The position numbers and the translations under genes were made by a program. Positions 44,421-55,715 of a stretch of DNA of 64,000 bases are shown piece by piece. Every line of letters begins with the position of its first letter. Position 1 is the first letter of the stretch. Source of the DNA: Cephalopachus bancanus (taxonomy: Eukaryota; Chordata; Mammalia; Primates; Tarsiidae); NCBI GenBank assembly GCA_027257055.1, contig JAPVLO010000039.1, forward strand, positions 9,082,501-9,146,500, in the 5' to 3' direction. Under the pieces are notes generated by a model that saw nothing but the letters and a program-made list of their open reading frames with translations, was not told where the DNA came from and did no database searches.

Positions 44421-46250
44421 TGACAACCTTTTTTTTTTAAGAGTTCCAAAACATGGCAGGTTAAAAAAAATGCACTGACAGTTAGAGCAGACTAGTATTT
44501 ATGTTTCAGCGTGATGTAAATTGACTTCATAAAAGCAGAGATTCCCAAAGACCCAAAGACAAGTCCAAGAATGAGAAAGACGACAGGGAGACAGGGGCTG
44601 TGGGAGTGGGTGGAGGCTGGAGAGCCCAGAGACCCGGAGTTTGGGAGCAGGCCTGGCCCTCAGAAGCAGCATCCCTGCCCAGTCCTCTTCCTGTTTTAGA
44701 AGTGACTGAGCAGACTACAGAAGTCCATGGCCTAAACCAGCAGGTCCACAGGGGCCGAGACCCTGCTGGGAGCGCGGGTGGGCTCAGCTCCTCCAAGGCT
44801 TCAGCTAGGTCTCTGGCCACCCTCATCCACGAGGAGGCAGCCATGGGCACAGCCCGCCTGGCTGCCCCCGTGCGAAAGGGGCAGCCGCGTGTCTGCAGAG
44901 CTGTCCGTGGACCCCGGCAACTCCAGGCCTCCAGCTCCAGATCGGCCCAGCCCAGTTCCCAAGGTCAGAGAAGGCATTTCAGAACAGGACACCCCCGTGG
45001 ACGCCCGTGACACTCCCTGGGCCACTGGCTTCTGCTTCCCCGTGACGGGGCTGACCCTGGAGAGCCCCTCCTTCCCAAGGTCTCCTCCTCCCGTCTCCTC
45101 TGTCTTCGGGACTGCCTCGCTCCGTCCCGCTCTGCCTTTGAGGAGGGAGCACAGGATGCCTCTCCTCGGGAAAGACTGCTAATTCATGAGACGATATCTA
45201 GAGGGACAGCTGGGTCCCCAGCATCGCGTCCTTCGCAGGGCCCTGAGCAGGCAGGAAGTGAACCAGGCACAGCTTTGAGACAAAGGCCACCGTCACCGCC
45301 CCTCCAGCCCTGCCCCTGCGCCCTGGGAGCGTGGTGTGGGGGCGCAGAAAGAGAGCGCCCAGGCCTTGATTCCCAGCCCTTCCCTACTTTCAGGTGCTTG
45401 AAATGCCGTGGGGACTCAGATGCCGCGTGAGTCACAGTGGCATTTGACTACGTGTGCGGAGTCTCAGCCAAGGTAGTCTCCAGGACACCTGTCAAGGACA
45501 GGGTGATCCACTGGGGAGGACACTCCAGCAGGGGCCAAAGTTGGGGGCCGAGTAGCAGAGTCAGGGCGGGGTCGAGGCAGCATGCTGGGAGCTCAGGGTT
45601 TGTGGGAACTGGGGATGGCAGGACTCAGAAGCTGTTTAGGTTCTAGAGCGGAACATTCTGGTCACATTTTCACAGAGTTCACCATTCCTGTTGGGATCAG
45701 CAGCATACTCACTCAGGCATCTCGAAGTGTGAAGCAATAGCCACCTCTAGTGCCGCCAACTTCCACCTTTCGCCTGAGTCTGTTCCGTGTCTGGCTGAAG
45801 AAGACAAGATGACCTAGAGTGGCCCTCATTTCTCTAGGGGCAGTCGGGGCTGCAGGAGCCTCTCCCCAATCTCCTCGGGCCATTTGTCTCCCAACACAGC
45901 CACTTGTCCCAGAAGAGGACAAGTTCGGGCCCTGGCCTCACAGGGACAGGCTTTGGGACCTGGCTCCACCTCCTGGCACAAACCTTCATCCCAGACACTG
46001 TTCTCGGGGTCTCACATACAGACCTGGCCACAGCCCACTCCAGCTCTCTGCTCATCTCTCACCCACCTGTATGTCTTCACCCAAACCCTCCCTGTCCAGC
46101 AAGACCCAAGCCCATCTGTTCCGTCTAGTCCACAATGTGCTGCCCTCCCACTTTGTGCCAGGGGCATTACCTGCCTCTGACTTGTGGGCTGGGGGCTCCC
46201 TGTCCACGCTGGTCTCAGAGCAGTTGACAGCGAGCATGTTGAAATCAACA
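44421..46250. other. GC-rich, apparently single-copy region, no gene recognised
   Basis: It is not repeated elsewhere in the window and contains no recognised repeat. Open frames of up to about 136 codons (44600-45010 and 44778-45182 on the plus strand, overlapping in different frames; also 45819-46289) show no known motif and are as expected for GC-rich DNA. Parts may be exonic, but nothing here proves it. Confidence 0.35.
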
Positions 46251-46539
46251 TGTTATTGGTGGCATCTCAGCAAAAGCATTGCAAAGTGATCATGGGGATA
46301 GCCACACCCCACTGCATCTCTCTCCTCTTCTTTCAGGTTTGGTTTAGACTTGATTTTGAATTACATTGGGAGGGACGTGTCCGTTATCCTCTCAGTTTTA
46401 GAGACTCCAAAGAACTTTTTACATATTTTTAGTTGGAAAATTTCCAACCTAAAAAACTTGCATATGAATACATTGCACATCTTTATATTTTTGCTCTAGA
46501 GTTGTTACAGACTGTGTAAAGCTAAGTTGCTCTTCCTCA

Positions 46540-47195
46540 GTGTCAATAAGTCAAGGCGCAGGAAACTGGTAGGAAGAGGTTTATTTCTGAATTTGAATCC
46601 AGGGAGCAGAGCCTGACTCCTGGTCTTTCCAAAATGGTTCTGCTCACCCTTCAGGCTTTACAGTCCACTTTGGTAAGTTCAGGGTTGTTGGTACCTATAC
46701 ATTGACCACGTGGTTAGCAGAGTATAGTAAAGAATTTCAGTTATAACCACACTTTGTCAATAATGACGTTTGTGGTCTGCGTTTCCTGGCATCAGTTACA
46801 CTGGGCAGATGTGTTCATCAAATTTGCCATAGAATAAAGAGAATGAACAGGACCTAGGATATCATACATTACTACATGTCGTTCCACGCAAAAGTTACAC
46901 AAATCACAAGACTTATGATCATCTCGATACTCCATTATGCAACCTGTGACTACTAAGAAGAGAGAGTAAATGGGGATTAGCATCTCTCCGTTAACTGGGC
47001 ACAGTCTACAGGGAAGTTAAGGATTCTGTGAAGTTTCTTACTGGGGATGCATAGGAGATCAGGGGAAGTGCTCCTTTTGCTAACTCTCAGGAATGTGGGT
47101 ACATGCAAGAGTGCTCAAACACCTGCCATGCCCTTTTCGAGGGGTTGTGGCAATATGAACAGACAATGGCGGGTCTCTGTATCAGAGTCTTCAAG
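46540..47195 (-). mobile_element. LTR, family 3, minus strand
   Basis: It is reverse-complement homologous to 63310-64000. It includes a 'tttatttctgaatttgaa' stretch, the reverse of the AATAAA-like end region, and 'ccacaacccctcg' at the U3 end. 46251-46539 beside it is unclassified. Confidence 0.6.
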
Positions 47196-47209
47196 TGTTA
47201 AGCCTTTTT

Positions 47210-48140
47210 TTTCCTTTTTTGCACTTAAGACTTTTTCTCACCAAACTGAATTTTAAATAAATTCTCAAGCTGGGGGCTCATATGTGTCACCTCATTCAAT
47301 GTAGTGCCTGTCCCATGCCTGGTAGCTTTTACAGTATGGTTACCTCCACTGTGAAGCTCCTTGCGTTTTCTCGATTCAAAGTCAGGCTTCTTTAGCATTT
47401 CAGTTTCTGTCTTTCTCTCTTTTTTTGAAACAGGACCTGACTCTCTCACCCAGGCTAGAGTGCAGTGGTGTCATCATTGCTCACTGTGGCCGCAAACTCC
47501 TGGGTTCAAGCAACCCTCTGCCTCTGCCTCCTGAGTTGCTGGGACTACACGTGCATGTCAACACGCCTGGCTCAGTTTTTAGTTTTTTCTGGGGGTGGGG
47601 TTTTGCTATATTGCCCAGGCAAATTTTGAACTTCTGGGCTCAAGCAATTCTCCTGCCTCAGCCTACCACAGTGCTGGGGTTACAGGTGTGAGCCACCATA
47701 CCTGGCCCCCACTTTAACTCTTCTAATACAGACATCATGGAAGGATCCCTAGATGACGAGCCTTCTCTCTGTCTAGCCCAGTGCTGTCTGGACTCACTTA
47801 TTGGCCACTTGCTTCAAGAAATTTGTCTGCACCTCTTGGGTCCTGATTCCCCATCTTCTTCTGGACTTGGTGGCCCTGCTGATGCTGAGCATGCAGGTCT
47901 TCCAGATCTGAATGACCCATTTTATTAGTAGAACCAACACAGAAGCATGTTGAACCGACATGAAGTAGAACGGACATGAAGCAAATAATCATCGGCAGTC
48001 TTGACATCCACATGAGTTTCCCTCATGGTCTGCTGTTTTATGAGCACAGAGCTCTTTGTCACAGTAAGATCCATGCCATGGAAGTTGGGTGCACAGTTTT
48101 TTCCCTGAACATCCTCAGTAGTGATGACACTTGTGAACCC
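47210..48140 (-). pseudogene. RPS3A: RPS3A processed pseudogene, split by an Alu
   Basis: Minus strand. The [19 protein letters not shown] and KKMGNQDPR regions (48110 to about 47740) are followed, after an Alu at about 47405-47705, by the C-terminus MLKKPDFE...KATRHGTGTT (47420-47230). It is the middle and C-terminal two thirds of ribosomal protein S3a, with stops and frame shifts. The N-terminal third is missing. Confidence 0.82.
47405..47705 (-). mobile_element. AluJ-like element in RPS3A pseudogene
   Basis: It begins with a T-run ('tttctctctttttttgaaac') and ends 'gagccaccatacctggcc'. It is diverged and older than the 'ctctacaataaatc' type. Confidence 0.85.
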
Positions 48141-48700
48141 CCAAATTGATGCTCACCTAGAAGACCAAAACAGCTCTTGACTTCATGTGGGAAAGAATTC
48201 AAGCATAAGCCTTAAGTAGAATATGAAACCAGTTTACTGAAACGACAGCGAGCAGGCTACCCCACAGGCAGAGGAGCCTCGTTGCCCAGCTCATTCTAGC
48301 AACAGCCATCTCTTGATTCTAAGATAAGCAAGGGATGGATGATTCATGAGTTTTCCAGGAAAGAGGTGAGGAGTTCCCAGAATTAAGGGCTTCTCCCCTT
48401 CTTAAACCATACTGGGTAACTTCTGGGAGTTGCCATGGTAATTGCAAACACCCATGGAGCTGATGGGAGTGTCCTTAGCATGCGAATGCAGTATAATTTG
48501 AATGAGCAAAAAGGAAAAGTAGAAGTCGCTTTGGACGCTATCTTGGTCCTGGCTGGTTCCTGCTGGCTTCAGTTGGTCTTCTCGCCTCATCTCACCATTA
48601 CAGGAACTTTCATCTGGGTCTTGGAACTTCCGGCTTGGGAAACTTGGTCTGGCCCGATCCCTATCTCAGGAAATAGCTTTGATACGGAAACCCACTACTG
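48141..48700. repeat. LTR-like repeat, copy 1 (matches 60540-61080)
   Basis: The text 'gaaaccagtttactgaaa' through 'gggaaacttggtctggcc' recurs at 60600-61010. It looks like an LTR of a further family on the minus strand; family not assigned. Confidence 0.5.
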
Positions 48701-49660
48701 CATGTCCCTATTGCCATAACCCTGAAAGAGCAGTGACCCTACACGTCCTTCCATTCCTGAGCGACAGCAGAGGAGGGTGTTCCCTCTTCTCCACGTTCCG
48801 GCCCTGAGCCACTTCAGGGTGTCCCCAAGTCCCCTGCAGAATGTGCTCGATCCACCTATAGAAATGGGTCCTTATTCATGTCTCCGTATTATTAGTTACA
48901 GATTAAGAGAGTCATGGTCACCGTGTAAGTGTACGTTAGTACACCCTTTGGTCTAGTTATAACTACTGATTAGTGATATGTGTCGAACATGGTGCTTTCA
49001 CCTCACGCCAGTTTCCCTCAGAACATGGACCAACTGCTTGCTCCCTTGGAAAACTCAGGGAGCTTTACAGTGAAGGTAGTTATTCTGGAAAAGCTACCAG
49101 GTATGAGACAGGTACTGAACTTGAGCAAGCTAACGGACATGAGCAACCAGCCCTTGAATCTATTTAAAACTGAGCAATGTTTCGCTTTGTAATAGGCTCT
49201 GGTAACTCCCTGGCTCAGTAGTAAGCTGGATTAACTCCTCTTCCTGGGGTTACTGATAAGCAGAATTGCAGGCTACCTCTAGTAACTGGTACCAGAAAAT
49301 GTAACCTAGTTGTCGTTACCAGCAAAATGCAGCTATACCTGGACTTCTGAACCATGCTCTGTTGGTCACGTCGTTTTGATGTTAATCTACAGCCACCCCC
49401 AAACCTGGGCTGATCAACATGAACTGTGAGACCAAAGGGCCAGCAGACTTGTGCCAGAAACGCCAGGCTCTGACGCCCTGCATTCTGAATTCAGAAATAA
49501 ACCTTGTCCTCCTCATTCTCTGCCTCTCACCTCGTTGGCTGTGAAAATTGGCAGCAGAGCGTTCCTCTGACCATAACATAAGCGAAGCTTCCTCACTCAG
49601 TGAGGCTCAGTCCAAATGCATAGCCCTGGGGACCATCGGGGCAATTTTGTTCCTCGAGTC
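48700..49660 (+). mobile_element. LTR, family 3, with embedded RPS3A fragment
   Basis: It matches 61070-61860 and more distantly 63310-64000. The 3' part carries 'gaattcagaaataaacc', with a polyadenylation-type AATAAA. At 48979-49180 about 200 bases of RPS3A 3' sequence are embedded where the copy at 61070 has none. Confidence 0.6.
48979..49180 (+). pseudogene. RPS3A: RPS3A C-terminal fragment, copy 1
   Basis: In one frame it reads [18 protein letters not shown], the ribosomal protein S3a C-terminus. It differs from 49680-49875 at only a few of about 195 positions, so the two are products of a recent local duplication or conversion. Frame-shifted at both ends. Confidence 0.8.
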
Positions 49661-49677
49661 CTGGTGAAAGTTTCCTT

Positions 49678-49922
49678 GTGTCGAACATGGTGCTTTCACC
49701 TCACGCCAGTTTCCCTCAGAACACGGACCAACTGCTTGCTCCCTTGGAAAACTCAGGGAGCTTTACAGTGAAGGTAGCTCTTCTGGAAAAGCTACCAGGC
49801 ATGAGACAGGTACTGAACTTGAGCAAGCTAACGGACATGAGCAACCAGCCCTTGAATCTATTTAAAGCTCAGTCTTTGAACGGTGACAAATAAAGTCTTA
49901 CTTGTAAAAAAGAAAAAAAGCT
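49678..49922 (+). pseudogene. RPS3A: RPS3A pseudogene 3' end with poly(A) tail
   Basis: C-terminal coding text is followed by a short 3'UTR with AATAAA (about 49888) and an A-rich tail (49906-49920), the hallmark of a retrotransposed mRNA. The rest of the gene is missing upstream, replaced by LTR sequence. Confidence 0.8.
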
Positions 49923-50330
49923 TAACACTTGAAGACTCTACGATGGAAATATTAGACGTGCAAGTAACCTTCCTCACTTCCTTTCTGCCACCGTTGCAAG
50001 ACGCCTGTTCTTGTCACCCTCGCGGCACTGCTCAGAGACCCAAAGGCCAGGTGTCAGCATTTCCACACATTTCCTTCTCTCTCCAGGGGTCGCTGCTACA
50101 CGTTATGATCATGGTTGGATTTTGAATTGGGAGAGCAAGTTGCAGATGTCACATCACAACACATCCTCCTAAATATCCAGTGTCTACCCCATAAGAACAA
50201 GGAGCTTTTCTGACCTACCCAGTAGTGAGCACACCTGGGAAAGCTAGCATTGTGGAAACACTGTTCACTGACACCGTGTGTCTCCAACTTTGCCAATTGT
50301 CCCAATAACACCAGACCCATGTGACGCCTG
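49923..50330. repeat. Duplicated non-coding segment (matches 62990-63310)
   Basis: Long stretches are nearly identical, for example 'cgttatgatcatggttgg' followed by 'ttttgaattgggagag'. No gene. Confidence 0.65.
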
Positions 50331-50624
50331 CAAGCTGTCTTCTCAGCCTCCCTTTTTCTTTCAGGACACCGACTTTATGAAGGTGACCCCTGATTGTGTA
50401 GCAGGGTGTCTCTCAGTTTGGGTTCATCTGACTTCCGTCCCCTGAGCAGACTCAAGAGAAGCATTTCTTGCAGGAAAACTCCAGAAGCGATGCTGTGTCC
50501 TTCCTGGTGCCTCACATCAGGAGGCACATACCAGCTTATCCCATCACCAGCAAAGCTGAGCTCAGTTGCTCAGTTCAGCTGCAGGTTGCAAGATTTCCTT
50601 TTTCCTTCAGCATTAGGAAAAACA
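50331..50624. other. Unclassified
   Basis: No gene or repeat recognised. Confidence 0.3.
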
Positions 50625-50840
50625 ACCTGGGTGGGGCATGGTGGTTCACACCTGTTATCCCAGCACTTATGGAGGCCAAAGCAAGAGAATTGCCTGAGTC
50701 CAGGAGTTTAAGAACAGCCTGGGCCACATGGCAAGACCTCATGCCTACAATAAATCAGAAAATTAGCTGGGCGTGGGTTCATGTGCCTTTATTCCCAGCT
50801 ACTTGGGAGGCTGAGGGGGAGAGTTGCCAGAGCCTCACAC
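50625..50840 (+). mobile_element. Partial old Alu
   Basis: The left arm and part of the right arm are present, stopping at 'gggaggctgagggggagag' where LTR-like sequence starts. Confidence 0.75.
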
Positions 50841-51890
<1,050 letters not shown>

Positions 51891-52740
51891 AATGACCTTC
51901 AAGGACCAGACTGAGATACAAAATATAATTTACTGAGTTACTGAAAGAATGTAATGTCAAAATGGAATTATTTAATGGAATCATCTTAAGGTAAAGCACA
52001 GCCATTTTGACACTGTCTGGTTCTTTTTTTTTTAACTTTAAAAATTTTTTTATTTTAAAATTGTGGGATACATTTCAGGGTTGGGTATATATATTCACTG
52101 TGCAAGTACCCTTGTTGATGAGGTGTGCTACACTGTTTGGTTTTGTCATTTACTCAACACGACCTAGCTTGCCCTCTAATCAAGGACAGAACTAGTTTCT
52201 CAGAGGCAGTATTGATAATTATTTTACAATCCCTCCCCAGCTTGTTTTGTACTATTTCGCTTTTCTAAATATTTGCCTCCACCCATAAGAAACAAGTTAA
52301 CCTAGTCATCCCTTCTTGACCTTCATGACACAGACAGAACCCATCACCACGGCAGCAGTTACCCTTCTGCCTGCCTCAATCACTTGACGTCAGTACCTGT
52401 GCTTATCTCTCCACTTCGTGATGACAAGGAAAAGATCACTACCCAATCACCTTAATGACCTGCCCCGTCAAAGGGAAGTTTTAAAAGCATTCAAACTAGA
52501 GCAGCCATTCACCATTGCTTTCATCAAGTTCTGGCCAGGCCAAGTGTTCATTGACCTATGACTGCCATGTTTTACCTAAGCTTTGGCCCCCCTCCCCTAC
52601 TTTGGGGAGGTGAATCTCTTCTCTCCCTAATCTACTTTCTACGTAAACTACATTTTCCAAAATAACTTCTGTGCAATTCTTTGCATCTTTCCCATGGCAC
52701 CAGATCACAGACCCAACAGGTCTGACCTAACGGTTACTTT
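51891..52740. other. LTR-like sequence with a short L1 3' insertion
   Basis: 52018-52128 is an L1 3'UTR piece on the minus strand, like that at 30130, flanked by imperfect duplications 'acactgtctggttctttt' and 'acactgtttggttttgtc'. The remainder looks LTR-like but I cannot name it. No gene. Confidence 0.5.
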
Positions 52741-53290
52741 AAAGTAAATAGAACTTAAAGAGTTTATTTGAGCCTAAGTTACTTGAGACCCAAGTAACCT
52801 TTGTTTGGCTTCTGTTACAAGCAGGTTTTTATTTTTATTTTTTGAGCCAGGGTCTCCCTCTGTCACCCAGGCTGCAGTACAGTGGTGTGATCTCAGCTCA
52901 CCATGGCCTTAATCTCCTGGACTTCAGTGATCCTCTCACCTCAGCCTCCTCAGTAGGTGGGACTACAGATATGTGCCTCCATGTCTGGCTAAGGTGTTGA
53001 TTTTTCATAGGGATGAGGTTTTGCTATGTTGCCCAGGCTGGTCTCTGTCTCCTAGGCTCAAGCAATTCTCTCACCTTGGCCTCCCAAAGTGCTGGGGTTG
53101 CAGGTGTGAGTCCCACGCCTAGACACAAACAGGTTTTTTAAAGACAAAAAAACTAGCCGAGTGTGAGGGTATGTACATGTAGCCCCAGTTATTCAGGAAG
53201 CTGAGGTGAGAGAATTGCTTGAACCCAGGATTTTGAGACCATAGTGAGCTGTGATCCCATCACTGCACTTCAGCTTGGACCACAGAGGGA
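52741..53290. mobile_element. Old Alu pair at the start of the PTX4-E unit
   Basis: A minus-strand AluJ-like element at 52830-53130 is followed by a plus-strand partial Alu to about 53290. The same arrangement occurs at 19320-19880 and, inverted, at 6660-7200. Confidence 0.8.
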
Positions 53291-54601
53291 GACCCCATCT
53301 CCAGGTAGGGGCGGAGCGGGCAGAGTGTGCTCATCCAAAGTTCCGTCAGGAGATCTCCTTGGCTGACAGAAATAACACTAATGAGTGGTTTTTCCATCCG
53401 CTGTTCAGCTTTAAGGGAGGATCAAAATGTCATCATTGGCTGATTCCTTGTCCCTGGGGTGTCTGCACCAGTTTAAGAGATGAATACACGACTCAGTGGG
53501 CCCAGGGTGTGGCTGTCTCCTTCAATGCCTCTCTGCACCTGAGAATGGGAAGGACTGGCCCTCCCTAGATTACGTTTACTCTTCTCCTAGGCCACCTCCA
53601 GAAGGACATTAGGAGATACTTGCGGTGACCCGACTCAGTGGCTCCCATGAGAAGAGCAGTTCTCTCTGAATCTGTCCTAGGGTGGACGCAAAGCGCTGAT
53701 GAGTGGACTCCACCACTGTCCACGTTCCTCAATGGCCACCTATCAAGGCACGCTTCCCCTTCCTTAGGACTCGGTGTCTCCATCCGAATGTTATGCTGAG
53801 GGATCGGCATGGCCCCTTCGGGCTGCTCCTGTTTATTTTCCTTGGTACTGCTCTCTCTGACCCCCAAGCCCTGGGTCCCTGGGACCTGCAGTCATTCACC
53901 TCCACTGGGCTCTGGATTCAGCGCCACAGGCTTGCCCTTGCAACCACAAGTGCACAGTGAGCTACCCACAGGCCAGCGATGCTCTAAGCATGCAGGGACC
54001 TGGCCCAGGACTGGTGACACCGGGGGAGACAGGAACATCCCAGAAGCAAGTTGTGGCAGGCAGGGGGATCATGACTCCAGAAGCCCCATCTGCACCCGGC
54101 GCTCGGAGGTCACGTGACTGATCCCACCTGTCAGGTGGTCACCATGGCAGGTCACGGGCCCACAGTGCAGGTCATGAGAACAAACACAGGCCCACTCGCT
54201 TCCTGACCTGTCCCCTTGGTGGTGGGCCATGGCCAACGTCTCCAAGCAGGTGTTGTGGTCCGGCCGTGACCAGAGAGATGAGGAGGCAGCACCACTGCTA
54301 CGGAGGACAGTGTGGGGGGGGACCCCACTGACTGGTCTACAGCTGCTGCCGGGTGAGGCTTGCCGCAGAGGTGCCCTGGGGAAACTGAGGTCTCCAACAA
54401 GATAATTAGTGGACACATGGGGGCCATGTACTAGCTGAAATTACCTGAAACTAAAAGTCCTGTTCCTTGGGGGCACTAGCCCCATGTCAAGGGCTTGGAA
54501 CTACCTGTGACGAGTGGCCACCACACCGGACAACTCGCATATGAAGTACTGCATCCTGCAGAGTGTTCTGTTGACCTCCCTGTGACCTTTGGGGAAGGAG
54601 G
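53291..54601. other. Upstream flank of PTX4-E, part 1
   Basis: Co-linear with 19880-21590 upstream of copy B. No gene. Confidence 0.6.
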
Positions 54602-55054
54602 TGTGAGAAATAAGAATGGTGATTTATTTTCATTTGGAGCTTAGCTTATCTTGGGTTCTCAAGATGGTGTCTAAATGCTTTGTACCTCTCTTTCATGGAT
54701 TCATTTCCTGCTTCTTTGTACTTCCTTTTCATGGACTTTTACTTCGGCAGGCTTCATGTTTAAAGTTTTGACAGGATCCAATCAGAATAATTCTGTAAGT
54801 CAATCAGCAAATAGGACATGCAAATGAAATGATTCTGTAAGCCAATCACAATGTGTCACGTAGGCATCCTACAGGAAAGCCTGCAACTTCTGTAGCATTC
54901 TCCAATGAGGAACCAGGAGAAGGATTTGCCTTTTAGGGATAAAAGTGCTGAGTCTTCCTGCATTGGTGTGCCTGCCCACCAGATACCCAATCTTGCATGA
55001 CTCGCTTTTGCTGTACTCCACTTTGACTTTGGACGGGTGAGTTCATTTCTCACA
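54602..55054 (+). mobile_element. Solo LTR with 10-base inverted termini
   Basis: It begins TGTGAGAAAT and ends ATTTCTCACA, perfect inverted complements. A TATA-like 'gggataaaag' lies near 54937. The corresponding sites in unit B (about 21590) and unit A (about 4930) are empty, so it inserted after the duplication. I see no clean target duplication. Confidence 0.85.
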
Positions 55055-55715
55055 GGGATGACCTGGAAGACCTGCTAAGGATGTGCCATTTCACCGAAGA
55101 CGGATGTTGGGAAACCTGGGAAACATTTATTCAGCAAACCTTCAGTAAATGCCTACTTGGCACAGCAAGCTCTCTTCCTGAGGTTTGGACTGAGACATAG
55201 CTTTTGGGAGGTGTCATTCAATGCACTTCACTTCCTCTGGCCCCAAATAAATTCTGGTTGCTCCCAGTCACATTTCTGTTGCCTTGCCAAGACACAGAGA
55301 GATGGGGCCTCCCAGAATGTGACTGTGTCCGGCCTGGATGACAGACGCCCATGCAAACCTGGCTCTGCTAACCTCCCAACCCAGCCGGGTTCCCAGTCCT
55401 GTTGGGAATTCCTGGTACCATCATTCATGTTCTCCTGTGAAAGCATCACTTGCATCTGCCTCTGAGCTGATAGCAGCTCAAACCCAGTAAAATAATTTTC
55501 TGGAGAAGCTGTTTGCATCTGTTTTAATCTTGTCTCCTTGGGAGCATCCAGTTCTGAGAGCCCAGGGGCCTGAAGGCAAAAAGTACCTGACGTCCAGCCA
55601 GAGACAAAGAAGCGAAAACCACTCAACCGGAGGGATGGGGGCATGGCATGAACCAACTCCACCTTGACCTCCCCTCAGTTTGGCAGGAGACTGCTGGGCC
55701 TCCCTGACTCTCAGG
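55055..55715. other. Upstream flank of PTX4-E, part 2
   Basis: Co-linear with the last kilobase before copy B exon 1. The tandem GC boxes of copy B are absent. Confidence 0.6.

Noticed and set aside
44600..45182. Overlapping open frames of 134-136 codons as a gene
   Set aside because: GC-rich DNA gives such frames by chance; no splice pattern, motif or duplicate supports coding.
48980..49893. Repeated small protein beginning MSNMVLSP as a possible new gene family
   Set aside because: Another frame of the same DNA reads as the ribosomal protein S3a C-terminus, with a poly(A) tail at 49906; it is a pseudogene fragment.
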